Translations under genes and position numbers: made by a program
In this document: one piece after another, positions 42,267 through 50,393 of the stretch
Layout: each line of letters starts with the position of its first letter
Position numbering within the stretch: the first letter of the stretch is position 1
Source: JAYFRL01 sp034925905
GTDB taxonomy: Bacteria > Bacillota > Clostridia > Lachnospirales > Anaerotignaceae
DNA length: 64,000 nucleotides
Direction of reading: 5' to 3'
Assembly (NCBI GenBank): GCA_034925905.1
Contig: JAYFRL010000014.1
Location: 19,175-83,174 of the forward strand
Notes under the pieces: generated by a model
What the model was told of the DNA's origin: nothing
Databases searched by the model: none
The model's input: only the letters and a program-made list of their open reading frames with translations

Positions 42267-42573
42267 ATTTTAACATAGAAACAATCTGCTCTTTTGGTCT
42301 TGCACCCATTGATTGGTTTACTACTTTGCCGTCCTTCATAACCACAAGGGTAGGTATGCTCATAATATTAAAGGCTGTGGCAAGCTCGCGTTGTTCGTCT
42401 ACGTTTATTTTACCAACTTTTATGCCCGGAGTTTCCTTTGCAATTTCATCGATTATCGGAGACACCATCCAGCATGGGCCGCACCAGTTTGCCCAGAAAT
42501 CAAGCAATACAGTTTTTTCGCTTTCAACAACTTCTTTTTGAAAATTATCCTTTGTTATAGTTATGGTTGACAT
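42265..42573 (-). CDS. trxA: Thioredoxin
   Basis: 102-residue thioredoxin fold with the redox motif WCGPC (about residues 31-35), cis-Pro in MSIPTLVVMKDG and a Gly-rich end. The residue after CGPC is Trp (CWMVSP), where most thioredoxins have Lys (CKMIAP), which could change partner or redox properties. GGAGGAATGAAAT precedes the ATG. It is the last gene of the ferredoxin / NapH-like / ferredoxin / trxA unit, 47 bases after the second ferredoxin gene, which suggests thiol redox chemistry coupled to the membrane Fe-S proteins. Confidence 0.93.
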   Translation of the reverse strand: MSTITITKDNFQKEVVESEKTVLLDFWANWCGPCWMVSPIIDEIAKETPGIKVGKINVDEQRELATAFNIMSIPTLVVMKDGKVVNQSMGARPKEQIVSMLK

Positions 42574-42620
42574 ATTTCATTCCTCCTTAGTATCATTTGT
42601 CGTTTAAAATTATTTATAGT

Positions 42621-42863
42621 TTATTTAGGCTCTAGGATGAGAGCTTTTTTTGGGCAAAATTTAACACATTTGCCGCAAAGCAGGCATTTTGAATGGTCAA
42701 CTACCGGCAAAGAAAAGCCCTTCTGCGAAAGAGCGCCTACCGGACAGACCCTCATGGCGGGACAAACATGATCCTGCGGGCAACGGTTTTTATCTACTTT
42801 AAGAATCAAATCTTTTTTAGATGTATCGTTTGGTTTATTCTTATGCTCAAATTTAAAAAACAT
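42621..42863 (-). CDS. 4Fe-4S ferredoxin-type protein
   Basis: 80 residues, start ATG 42863 (a GTG at 42872 is the alternative). Two cysteine groups: C-x5-C-x5-C in CPQDHVCPAMRVCPVGAL (about 25-43) and the classical CLLCGKCVKFCPK (about 59-71), enough for one regular 4Fe-4S and a second cluster sharing the first set. Members of this family with CPQ..CP...CPVGA often accompany thioredoxin and NapH-like proteins. Third gene of the unit. Electron partners are inferred, not known. Confidence 0.85.
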   Translation of the reverse strand: MFFKFEHKNKPNDTSKKDLILKVDKNRCPQDHVCPAMRVCPVGALSQKGFSLPVVDHSKCLLCGKCVKFCPKKALILEPK

Positions 42864-42906
42864 ATTTACCACTTCTTTCTTTTTATTCTGGCTTTATAAT
42901 ACATCG

Positions 42907-43515
42907 TTACGCTTTTTCGTTCTGTGATAAACTCACACAAGATGGGCAAGGCGTTTTTGCTTTGCATATAAGCTGGGTCATCGTTCCCATAGGGCAATAT
43001 ACGCACCAGGATCTGGGCTTAAACAAAACCATTGTAATAAGACCTAAAACGGTTGACGTAAGCATTACGCTGTAAAACCCGAACGCAAACTGTGCCACCC
43101 AATGTGAAACCTCTGTGCCGTCATATGCCCAATGCCAGGGGAGCTTAATCGACCAAAGAAGGGTTACAGCTTCCTTAAGGTGGGTTATTTCTGAAAAAAC
43201 AAGCCATGTGGCAAAAAGCATTTGGGAAAACATAACTAAAAAGAATATCAAAAACCCATAGCGGAACCATTTGCTCCTAAGGAAGGGAGGGATATTCTTT
43301 TTTCTGGATAGTCCTAAGTGCCCGCCGAGTAGCGAAAAAAGCTGGCCTCTGCCGCAATAATGGCTACAATAGGCTTTATTTCCGTTTGCAAGAGCCATTA
43401 TTAAAGGGATAAAAAAGCAAAGAAGCCCAAGCCATGCAAAGAGTATATTGAAAAAGCCCAAAACGAAGTATAAAGCTGAAAAAATCCAAAGATAATCGTA
43501 CCAATGCTTATTCAC
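42907..43515 (-). CDS. NapH-like membrane 4Fe-4S protein
   Basis: Integral membrane protein of about 202 residues with four or five helices. Cysteine motifs lie on the membrane face: CSHYCGRGQLFS (about residues 50-61) and SWCVYCPMGTMTQLIC with TPCPSC near the C-terminus, resembling the NapH/NosR-type polyferredoxins that pass electrons across the membrane. It overlaps the first ferredoxin gene by four bases (ATGA), so the two are coupled. Predicted role: electron transfer between a membrane donor and the small ferredoxins. No catalytic subunit is nearby. Confidence 0.85.
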   Translation of the reverse strand: MNKHWYDYLWIFSALYFVLGFFNILFAWLGLLCFFIPLIMALANGNKAYCSHYCGRGQLFSLLGGHLGLSRKKNIPPFLRSKWFRYGFLIFFLVMFSQMLFATWLVFSEITHLKEAVTLLWSIKLPWHWAYDGTEVSHWVAQFAFGFYSVMLTSTVLGLITMVLFKPRSWCVYCPMGTMTQLICKAKTPCPSCVSLSQNEKA

Positions 43516-43724
43516 GGCGTCACCTCCTCAATGTTTATAACCGAAGTGGGGCAAGCATTAACGCATTTTCCGCAGCCTACGCAGCGGGAGAGGTCTATTT
43601 CGGCGAAAATTCCGTTTATAACGGAAATGGCTTTAAGGGGACATGCCTTAACGCAGCAGCCGCAGGCAACGCAATGTGATTTTAAGACCATTGCTTTCCT
43701 CTTTTTTTTATTGGGTTCCTGCAT
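43512..43724 (-). CDS. 2x[4Fe-4S] ferredoxin
   Basis: 70-residue protein with two classic motifs, HCVACGCCVKACPLKAI and CVGCGKCVNACPTSV. ATG 43724 follows AAAGGA; a TTG at 43742 lies before that site and is not used. First gene of the redox unit. It has a TATAAT at 43762-43757 and a Crp/Fnr-like palindrome at 43785-43797, placed where an activator would sit. The N-terminal KKKRK stretch is unusual and might aid membrane or protein contact. Confidence 0.9.
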   Translation of the reverse strand: MQEPNKKKRKAMVLKSHCVACGCCVKACPLKAISVINGIFAEIDLSRCVGCGKCVNACPTSVINIEEVTP

Positions 43725-43756
43725 TTGTATCAATCCTTTCAAAGCTGTTATGAAGC

Positions 43757-43797
43757 ATTATATGCATAAAAGCAAAAAACTACTGTGACAATATCAC
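43757..43797 (-). promoter_or_regulatory. Promoter of the redox operon with Crp/Fnr-like palindrome
   Basis: Minus-strand -10 TATAAT (43762-43757) without a good -35 box. The palindrome GTGA CAATA TCAC (43785-43797 on the plus strand) is centred about 41 bases from the expected start, the class II activator position. Its spacer is 5 bases, one shorter than the usual 6. Confidence 0.5.
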
Positions 43798-43841
43798 CTT
43801 TGTATACAGAGAGTAGTATTTTGTGGGGTATTAAAAAAAGC

Positions 43842-43870
43842 AAAAAAAAGCGGGGCTTTTGCCTCGCTTT
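43842..43870 (-). terminator. Terminator of secA
   Basis: On the minus strand AAGCGAGGC pairs with GCCCCGCTT around AAAA, one mismatch, followed by eight T. It is about 20 bases past the secA stop. Confidence 0.85.
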
Positions 43871-43890
43871 TGATTTTTTATGTTATTTAA

Positions 43891-46464
43891 TTAAGCGTTT
43901 TTACCGCAGCATTGTTTATATTTTTTGCCGCTGCCGCAAGGGCAAGGGTCGTTTCTGCCTATTTTGGCTTCACTTCTCACCTTAGGCTTTTTAACTGCCG
44001 AATCGTCTTTATTTGTAAACATTGTTTTTGAAACAACTTCGCGCTTTGTTTCTGTTACAATTTTTACCCGGTAAAGCGACCTTACGGTTTCTTTTTGTAT
44101 GTTCCATATAAGCTCGTCAAACATATCGTAGCTTACGAATTTATATTCAATAAGCGGATCTCTTTGGGCATAGGCATGAAGCCCTATTCCCTGGCGCATC
44201 TGGTCCATATCGTCTATATGGTCCATCCATCTTTGGTCGATAACGCGCAGCATGATAACTCTTTCAAGCTCACGCATTCTTTCTTCGTCCATTATTTCGG
44301 CTTCTTTAGCCTCGTAAAGCTTAACGGCCTTTTCGTTTAATAGGCTTTTAAGCTCGTCTTTTGTGATGCTTTCTTTTTTATCTGCGGGGATATTTATAAG
44401 ACCTATGGGAATTATCTCGTTATATTTTTCCGTTAAGGATATTATATCCCAATTTTCGGGATATTGCTCTTCGCCGACAACACTGTCAACTATCTTTGAG
44501 GTTATCTCGGATAGCATGGTCATTATGCTGTCTCTAAGATTTTCGCCAAAAAGAACCCTGCGGCGTTCCTTATATATTATCTCACGCTGGTCGTTCATAA
44601 CCTGGTCATATTCAAGCAAATGCTTACGTATTCCAAAGTTGTTGCCCTCAACTTTTTTCTGGGCGTTTTCGATTGCCTTTGAAAGCATGCCGTGTTCTAT
44701 AGGTTCATCTTCGTCAAGCCCAAGAGCGTCTATAACCTTCATTGTCTTTTCGGAGCCGAAAAGACGCATAAGGTCGTCTTCCATGGAGATATAAAACCTG
44801 GATTCTCCCGGATCACCCTGGCGTCCGGAACGTCCGCGGAGCTGATTGTCTATACGTCTTGATTCGTGGCGTTCAGTGCCTATTATCTTAAGACCGCCAA
44901 GCTCTTTAACATTTTCGCCAAGCTTAATGTCGGTTCCACGTCCGGCCATGTTTGTGGCTATAGTAACTGTGTCCTGCTGGCCGGCAAGAGCAACTATCTC
45001 TGCTTCCTGCTGGTGGTATTTTGCGTTTAACACCTGGTGCTTTATGCCTTCAAGCTTAAGCATATGGCTTAATTCTTCGGATTTGTCTATTGTTATCGTA
45101 CCCACGAGCACAGGCTGTCCCTTTGCATGGGCTTCCGTTATATCGCGCACAACTGCGCGGAATTTTGCTTTTTCGGTTTGATAAACAACGTCTGTTTTAT
45201 CTATTCTTACAACAGGCATATTTGTAGGGATAACAACAACGTCCATGCCGTATATATTTCGGAATTCGGCTTCTTCCGTCTGCGCCGTACCTGTCATACC
45301 TGATTTTTTGGTATATTTATTGAAGAAATTTTGGAATGTTATGGTTGCAAGAGTTTTGCTTTCCCTGTTGACCTTAACATTTTCTTTTGCTTCTATTGCC
45401 TGATGAAGACCGTCGGAATATCTTCTGCCGGGCATAAGACGTCCGGTGAACTCGTCAACTATCATAATGCCTTCGTCCTGGATAACATAATCCTTATCTT
45501 TTGCCATATTATAATTAGCTCTAAGAGCATTGTTTATATGGTGCTGAATTTCAAGGTTTTCCGGATCTGAAAGGTTATCAAGAGAGAAAAACCGCTCGGC
45601 TTTTTGAACGCCTTCCTGGGTCAAGGTTACAGATTTTGCCTTTTCATCCACAACAAAATCGCCTTCTTCTTTAAGCTCTTCCTTTAAAAGAGGGTTAAGC
45701 GCTTCGTCTTCATTTAAAAGGCGTCCTTTTCTAAGCGATTTTGCAAAGGAATCGGCAACCTGGTAAAGCTGGGTTGATTTTGTGCCGCTGCCTGAAATTA
45801 TAAGGGGGGTTCTGGCTTCATCTATAAGAACGGAGTCAACCTCATCTATTATAGCGTAGTTAAGGTCTCTTTGAACGAGGCTTTCTTTTTCGACAACCAT
45901 GTTGTCCCTAAGATAATCGAACCCAAATTCGTTGTTTGTTCCATATGTTATGTCACATGCGTAGGCTTCACGCCTTTCGGCGCTTTCAAGCCCGTTTAAT
46001 ATAACGCCTACGGAAAGACCTAAAAACCTGTATATCTCGCCCATCCATTCGGAGTCACGCTTTGCAAGGTAATCGTTTACGGTTACAACATGAACACCAT
46101 TGCCGGGGAGAGCGTTTAAGTATGCGGAAAGAGTGGCCACAAGGGTTTTTCCTTCGCCTGTTTTCATTTCGGCTATACGCCCTTGGTGGAGCACAATACC
46201 GCCTACAAGCTGAACCCTAAAATGCCTCATCCCAAGCGTTCTTACGGAAGCCTCGCGCACAACGGCAAAAGCTTCGGGCAAAATATCGTCTAATGTTTCA
46301 CCGTTTTTAAGACGGGTTCTAAATTCATCTGTTTTGCCTTTCAGCTCATCGTTTGTAAGCTTTGTTATTTCCGGTTCAAGAGCTTCTATTTTATCGACAA
46401 CCGGTATTATTTTTTTTATTTCTTTATCACTGTAATTCCCAAAAATTTTTTCAAGAACACTCAT
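43891..46464 (-). CDS. secA: Preprotein translocase ATPase SecA
   Basis: Motor of the Sec export pathway, at the membrane with SecYEG. 857 residues: NBD1 with MKTGEGKTLVATLSAYLN (Walker A) and VDSVLIDEARTPLIISG, the preprotein crosslinking domain, NBD2 with ATNMAGRGTDIKLG and RRIDNQLRGRSGRQGDPG, the scaffold/wing domains, and the C-terminal zinc motif GRNDPCPCGSGKKYKQCC. Full length. AGAGGTG precedes the ATG. It is a single gene; a weak promoter inside a 9-bp inverted repeat lies 30-80 bases upstream. No second secA2-type gene is visible. Confidence 0.98.
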   Translation of the reverse strand: MSVLEKIFGNYSDKEIKKIIPVVDKIEALEPEITKLTNDELKGKTDEFRTRLKNGETLDDILPEAFAVVREASVRTLGMRHFRVQLVGGIVLHQGRIAEMKTGEGKTLVATLSAYLNALPGNGVHVVTVNDYLAKRDSEWMGEIYRFLGLSVGVILNGLESAERREAYACDITYGTNNEFGFDYLRDNMVVEKESLVQRDLNYAIIDEVDSVLIDEARTPLIISGSGTKSTQLYQVADSFAKSLRKGRLLNEDEALNPLLKEELKEEGDFVVDEKAKSVTLTQEGVQKAERFFSLDNLSDPENLEIQHHINNALRANYNMAKDKDYVIQDEGIMIVDEFTGRLMPGRRYSDGLHQAIEAKENVKVNRESKTLATITFQNFFNKYTKKSGMTGTAQTEEAEFRNIYGMDVVVIPTNMPVVRIDKTDVVYQTEKAKFRAVVRDITEAHAKGQPVLVGTITIDKSEELSHMLKLEGIKHQVLNAKYHQQEAEIVALAGQQDTVTIATNMAGRGTDIKLGENVKELGGLKIIGTERHESRRIDNQLRGRSGRQGDPGESRFYISMEDDLMRLFGSEKTMKVIDALGLDEDEPIEHGMLSKAIENAQKKVEGNNFGIRKHLLEYDQVMNDQREIIYKERRRVLFGENLRDSIMTMLSEITSKIVDSVVGEEQYPENWDIISLTEKYNEIIPIGLINIPADKKESITKDELKSLLNEKAVKLYEAKEAEIMDEERMRELERVIMLRVIDQRWMDHIDDMDQMRQGIGLHAYAQRDPLIEYKFVSYDMFDELIWNIQKETVRSLYRVKIVTETKREVVSKTMFTNKDDSAVKKPKVRSEAKIGRNDPCPCGSGKKYKQCCGKNA

Positions 46465-46493
46465 ATAAAAAACACCTCTATAAAAATAATCAT

Positions 46494-46543
46494 CAACTAA
46501 GTGTAACAGAAAAAGCCTCTTATATGCAATACAAACTTAGTTG
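46494..46543 (-). promoter_or_regulatory. Likely secA promoter flanked by a 9-bp inverted repeat
   Basis: CAACTAAGT (46494-46502) and ACTTAGTTG (46535-46543) are perfect inverted copies separated by 32 bases. Between them, on the minus strand, TTGCAT, 18-base spacer and TACACT could be a promoter. The repeat could be an operator or a hairpin; not tested. Confidence 0.4.
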
Positions 46544-46554
46544 GAATAAAAAAG

Positions 46555-48471
46555 CTAAATCTCCATATTTTGAGCTTCTTCCCATTTTTCATAAAGACTT
46601 GCCAGTTTTTTTTCAAGGGCAAGCTTTTCATTAAAAAGGTCTGCGGTTTTTTCAGCGTCGCTGTGTACGCTTTTGTCAAAAAGCATAGTTTCTATGTCGC
46701 GTATTTTTTTTTCTGTTTCTTCTATTTGTTGTTCGGTTTTTTGGATAGCGTTTTGCTTTTTCCGAGCGCGCGCCGTCTCTTCTTTTTGCTTAAGCCAGTT
46801 TTCTTTGCCTGTTTCTGTTTTAAAATCCTGGTCGTCTTCTTTTTGTACGGCTGAATCATCTTTTTTGTCTGATTTTTTCTCCAGATAATAATTATAATCG
46901 CCTAAATATTTGTTTAAGCCAAAAGGCGTCATTTCAAGAATAACGGTTGCCGTGCGGTTTATGAAATACCGGTCATGTGAAATATAAAGCACAGTGCCTT
47001 CATATGAGCGCAGGGCGTTTTCAAGGATTTCTTTGGATTGCATATCCAGATGGTTCGTAGGCTCATCCAAAACAAGCAAATTTGCCTTTGAAAGCATTAT
47101 TTTTGCAAGAGAAAGCCTGCCTCTTTCGCCGCCGCTTAATGTGTTTATTTCTTTAAAAACATCCTCACCCGTGAAAACGAAGGCGGCAAGCGTGTTTCTT
47201 ATTTCCCCGGAAGTCATTTCCGGATAAGAATCCGAAATTTCGGAAAACACTGTTTTGCTGCTGTTTAAAATCTGTTGGCTTTGGTCGTAATAGCCTATGT
47301 TTACGTTTGTTCCGAAGCGGCATATACCGGAGTCGCTTTTTATTTCGCCAAGAAATATTTTTATAAGCGTTGTTTTGCCTATTCCGTTTGGGCCTATAAC
47401 GGCAATACGTTCTCCTCGTTTTATATCCAAAGAAACATTTTCAAAAAGCCTTTTCCCGTCAAAGGATTTGGACAAGCTTTCAGCAAACAAAACATCGTTT
47501 CCGCTTGGAAATTTAGGCGAAAGCGAAATATGCATAATGTCCGGCGAAGAAAGAGGCTTATCCAAATTTTCTATTTTAAGCAGGTTCTTTTCGCGGCTTT
47601 CTGCGCGTTTTATGGATTTTTCCCTGTTGAACGAGCGAAGCTTTGTTATGATTTCTTCCTGACGCTTTATTTCTTTTTGCTGGTTTATATATCTGTTTTC
47701 CTCCGAGCGGCGTCTTTTTTCTTTTTCAGTGGCATACCAGGTATAGTTTCCTTCATATACAGAAGAATATTTATTTTCTATTTCAACAGTCCTTGTTATA
47801 ACTTTGTCTAAAAAATATCTATCATGTGATATAATTATAAGCTGTCCCTGATACGACCTTAAATAATCCTCAAGCCATTCCACGGAGTCTATATCCAGAT
47901 GGTTTGTAGGCTCGTCCAAAAGCAGAAGAGACGGCTGCATAAGCAAAAACCTGCCTAAATTAAGCCTGGTTTTTTCTCCGCCGGAAAGAAAAGAAATGGG
48001 CTTTTCATAGTCGTCTTCACCGAAGCCCAAGCCTTTAAGCACGCCTTTTAACCGGCTTTTATAGCTATAGCCGTCAAGAGCCTCAAGATTGTGGGAAAGC
48101 GAGGAATATTTTTCCATGCAGCTTTTAAGCGCATCACCTGAAAGAGAGGACATTTCGTTCTCAAGGAACCTTATTTCGGATTCCAAATCGATTATATCAT
48201 TAAAAACCTTAAGCATTTCGCCATATACAGTGTCGGAGCCTTCTATTTCGGAGTTTTGTTTCAAATAGCCTATGCTAAGGTCTTTAGGCATGGTAATTTC
48301 CCCGGAGTCAAAGGATATTTCTCCGGTTATTATTTTAAAAAGCGTTGTTTTGCCGGCGCCGTTTACGCCAACTATTCCAAGCTTGTCTTTTTCGTTTAAA
48401 ACAAAGCTTACGTTTTCAAGGACGCTTTCGGCGCCATAGGATTTCTTAATGTTTTTTAAAGAAAGTATCAT
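46555..48471 (-). CDS. ABC-F family ribosome-associated ATPase (YdiF-like)
   Basis: Soluble tandem ABC ATPase acting on ribosomes, in some members giving antibiotic protection. Two nucleotide-binding domains: Walker A GVNGAGKTTL and GPNGIGKTTL, signatures LSGGEKTRLNLG and LSGGERGRLSLA, and Walker B LLLDEPTNHLD / LVLDEPTNHLD. The linker and C-terminus are charged and coiled-coil (KKQNAIQKTEQQIEETEKK). No membrane segments. ATG 48471 (638 residues) follows GGAG. Next to rex, as in other Firmicutes. Housekeeping ABC-F is more likely than resistance. Confidence 0.92.
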   Translation of the reverse strand: MILSLKNIKKSYGAESVLENVSFVLNEKDKLGIVGVNGAGKTTLFKIITGEISFDSGEITMPKDLSIGYLKQNSEIEGSDTVYGEMLKVFNDIIDLESEIRFLENEMSSLSGDALKSCMEKYSSLSHNLEALDGYSYKSRLKGVLKGLGFGEDDYEKPISFLSGGEKTRLNLGRFLLMQPSLLLLDEPTNHLDIDSVEWLEDYLRSYQGQLIIISHDRYFLDKVITRTVEIENKYSSVYEGNYTWYATEKEKRRRSEENRYINQQKEIKRQEEIITKLRSFNREKSIKRAESREKNLLKIENLDKPLSSPDIMHISLSPKFPSGNDVLFAESLSKSFDGKRLFENVSLDIKRGERIAVIGPNGIGKTTLIKIFLGEIKSDSGICRFGTNVNIGYYDQSQQILNSSKTVFSEISDSYPEMTSGEIRNTLAAFVFTGEDVFKEINTLSGGERGRLSLAKIMLSKANLLVLDEPTNHLDMQSKEILENALRSYEGTVLYISHDRYFINRTATVILEMTPFGLNKYLGDYNYYLEKKSDKKDDSAVQKEDDQDFKTETGKENWLKQKEETARARKKQNAIQKTEQQIEETEKKIRDIETMLFDKSVHSDAEKTADLFNEKLALEKKLASLYEKWEEAQNMEI

Positions 48472-48546
48472 ATTAAAACACTCCGTATAGTTTTCTTTCC
48501 AGTAGTCTATCATAACAGAAAAATCGAATTAATAAAAGAGTAATCG

Positions 48547-48575
48547 TTGACAATAAATTGATAAAAGTATATACT
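48547..48575 (+). promoter_or_regulatory. Promoter of rex
   Basis: Consensus TTGACA (48547-48552), 17-base spacer, TATACT (48570-48575). No clear full Rex operator was seen beside it. Confidence 0.8.
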
Positions 48576-48630
48576 TTAAAGTACATTGGGATATTTATTT
48601 AACAATATTGGGAATAAAGGGGTTTTATAA

Positions 48631-49323
48631 ATGGACAACGAAAGGAAGATTTCAGACGCCGTAATAGCAAGGCTTCCAAGGTATTACAGGTATCTGGGAG
48701 AGTTGCTTGAAAGCGACATAACCAGGATATCCTCAAAGGAATTAAGTGAAAAAATGAATATAACTGCATCGCAAATTCGTCAGGATCTTAACAATTTCGG
48801 CGGGTTTGGCCAGCAGGGTTATGGGTATAATGTTGAATACCTCTATAACGAGATTAAAAAGATATTGGGTCTTGACAGGCTCTATAGCCTTATAGTTATA
48901 GGAGGAGGAAACATAGGCCAGGCTCTTGTAAATTATGCAAGCTTTGAAAAAAGGGGTTTTGTCATTAAAGCCGTTTTTGATGTTAACCCCAGGCTTATAG
49001 GCATGACAATAAGAGGCGTCGGCATATACGATGTGGATTGCCTTGAGAATTATTTGAAAGAGCATCCCGTTGATGTTGCCGTACTTACCCTTCCGCGTTC
49101 GCAGTCTGCAAAAATTGCCGAAAAAGTTGCAAATCTCGGCGTTAAGGGTATATGGAACTTTTCACATGTGGATCTTAACCTTCCGGATGATGTTGTAGTT
49201 GAAAATGTTCACCTTACAGACAGCCTTATGACGCTCATATATAGGCTGAACGAAGTTTACACCGAGGAGGATGATTTTTTCCTGAGGACGGGTCTTCGCT
49301 CGAACCCGGAAAGAGATTATTAA
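48631..49323 (+). CDS. rex: Redox-sensing transcriptional repressor Rex
   Basis: Senses NADH/NAD+ and represses fermentation and respiration genes. 230 residues: winged helix (about 1-80) with IARLPRYYRYLGELL and ITASQIRQDLNNFGGFGQQGYGY, then a Rossmann domain with LIVIGGGNIGQAL (about 88-100) and SQSAKIAEKV, ending in the domain-swapped helix. AGGGG precedes the ATG. Its promoter is divergent from the ABC-F gene. It fits the anaerobic redox genes around it. Confidence 0.96.
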   Translation: MDNERKISDAVIARLPRYYRYLGELLESDITRISSKELSEKMNITASQIRQDLNNFGGFGQQGYGYNVEYLYNEIKKILGLDRLYSLIVIGGGNIGQALVNYASFEKRGFVIKAVFDVNPRLIGMTIRGVGIYDVDCLENYLKEHPVDVAVLTLPRSQSAKIAEKVANLGVKGIWNFSHVDLNLPDDVVVENVHLTDSLMTLIYRLNEVYTEEDDFFLRTGLRSNPERDY

Positions 49324-49346
49324 ATTTTTTAAATATCCCGGATTAT

Positions 49347-49377
49347 AAAGAGCAGTTTTTTAAACTGCTCTTTTTTT
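49347..49377 (+). terminator. Terminator of rex
   Basis: AAAGAGCAGTTT pairs perfectly with AAACTGCTCTTT around two T, followed by more T. Confidence 0.92.
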
Positions 49378-49455
49378 ATACTTGCTTAAAAAATTTAAGT
49401 ATTTACCTTTTTTTAAAAAAGATATAAAATTATATAAGAAAAGGAGGGATTTTAA

Positions 49456-49971
49456 GTGGCTAAATTTTCTATTATAAAAGGTGATATAGTAAAAATGAGA
49501 ACAGAGGCCATAGTAAACGCGGCAAATACTTCCCTTTTAGGGGGAGGCGGCGTTGACGGAGCGATTCATAGAGCGGCAGGTCCCGACCTTCTTTTGGAAT
49601 GTGAAAAACTGGGAGGCTGTGAAACAGGGAAAGCAAAGCTTACAAAAGGCTATAAGCTTTATGCAAAATACGTTATACACACGCCGGGTCCGGTTTGGCG
49701 CGGAGGGCAAAATGGGGAAACGGAGCTTTTAGCTTCATGCTACCGCGCTTGCCTTGAAATAGCTGCGCAGAAAGGCATAAAAACAATAGCTTTCCCTTCA
49801 ATAAGCACAGGGGTATATCGTTTTCCGTTAGAGCTTGCAAGTGAGATTGCCGTTAATGAAATCATAAAATTCATTTATGAAAACAATTGCTTTGACGAAG
49901 TTTATATAGTATGCTTCGATGATAAGGCTTATAAGGCATATTCACTAGCATATTCTAAAGCAATATTGTAA
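49456..49971 (+). CDS. Macro-domain ADP-ribose-binding protein
   Basis: Binds ADP-ribose derivatives; YmdB-like members deacetylate O-acetyl-ADP-ribose. Core signatures: EAIVNAANTSLLGGGGVDGAI, split as EAIVNAANTSLL and GGGGVDGAIHRAAG (about 18-43), VIHTPGPVW and ISTGVYRFP (about 118-126). 171 residues, a single macro domain. GTG 49456 follows AAGGAGGG. It stands alone between the rex terminator and the DnaA-box-like cluster. No ADP-ribosyltransferase gene is adjacent, so a general metabolite role is more likely than a toxin-antitoxin pairing. Confidence 0.93.
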   Translation: MAKFSIIKGDIVKMRTEAIVNAANTSLLGGGGVDGAIHRAAGPDLLLECEKLGGCETGKAKLTKGYKLYAKYVIHTPGPVWRGGQNGETELLASCYRACLEIAAQKGIKTIAFPSISTGVYRFPLELASEIAVNEIIKFIYENNCFDEVYIVCFDDKAYKAYSLAYSKAIL

Positions 49972-50093
49972 AAAATCAACAAAAAACGACAAAAGTTTTT
50001 TTTATTAAAAATGTACAAACGTTTTTTAGACTAAAAACGCAAACCGAATTATGTAAACGGAACATACATTTCTGTTCATATTTACAAAAGCGT

Positions 50094-50152
50094 TTATGCA
50101 CAGGGGAAAGCCTTTAAAATGGTTATGCACAGAGTTATGCACATTATCCACA
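50094..50152 (+). promoter_or_regulatory. Cluster of four DnaA-box-like 9-mers
   Basis: TTATGCACA occurs at 50094-50102, 50123-50131 and 50135-50143, followed directly by the canonical DnaA box TTATCCACA at 50144-50152, all on the plus strand. The remaining 50153-50323 is very A/T-rich. It lies in the long gap 49972-50393 that otherwise holds only the prfB promoter. Binding by DnaA is inferred. Confidence 0.6.
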
Positions 50153-50323
50153 GCAAAAATATATGTTTGGGATTAAAATACATTGGAAAAAATATATTGC
50201 GTAGCCTTTTAAATAAAAGCCTGTTTTTATGAGGTTTGCATTGTAAGATTAAAATTTGGTTAGTTTTTATTTCCATTTAACGTAAAATATTATTTTATAA
50301 ACTTTATAAAAAATTAATAATAT

Positions 50324-50352
50324 TTTAACACAGATTAAACAAATGCTATAAA
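50324..50352 (+). promoter_or_regulatory. Promoter of prfB
   Basis: TTTAAC (50324-50329), 17-base spacer, TATAAA (50347-50352), about 40 bases before the ATG. Confidence 0.55.
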
Positions 50353-50393
50353 ACAAGCAAATAGGATTAAAATAAAATATGGGAGTTGAAAAA

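Noticed and set aside
43757..43797. Rex operator at the redox promoter
   Set aside because: Rex sites are TTGTGAA/TTCACAA-like with 4-base centres or TTGTTAA/TTAACAA; the site here lacks those flanks.
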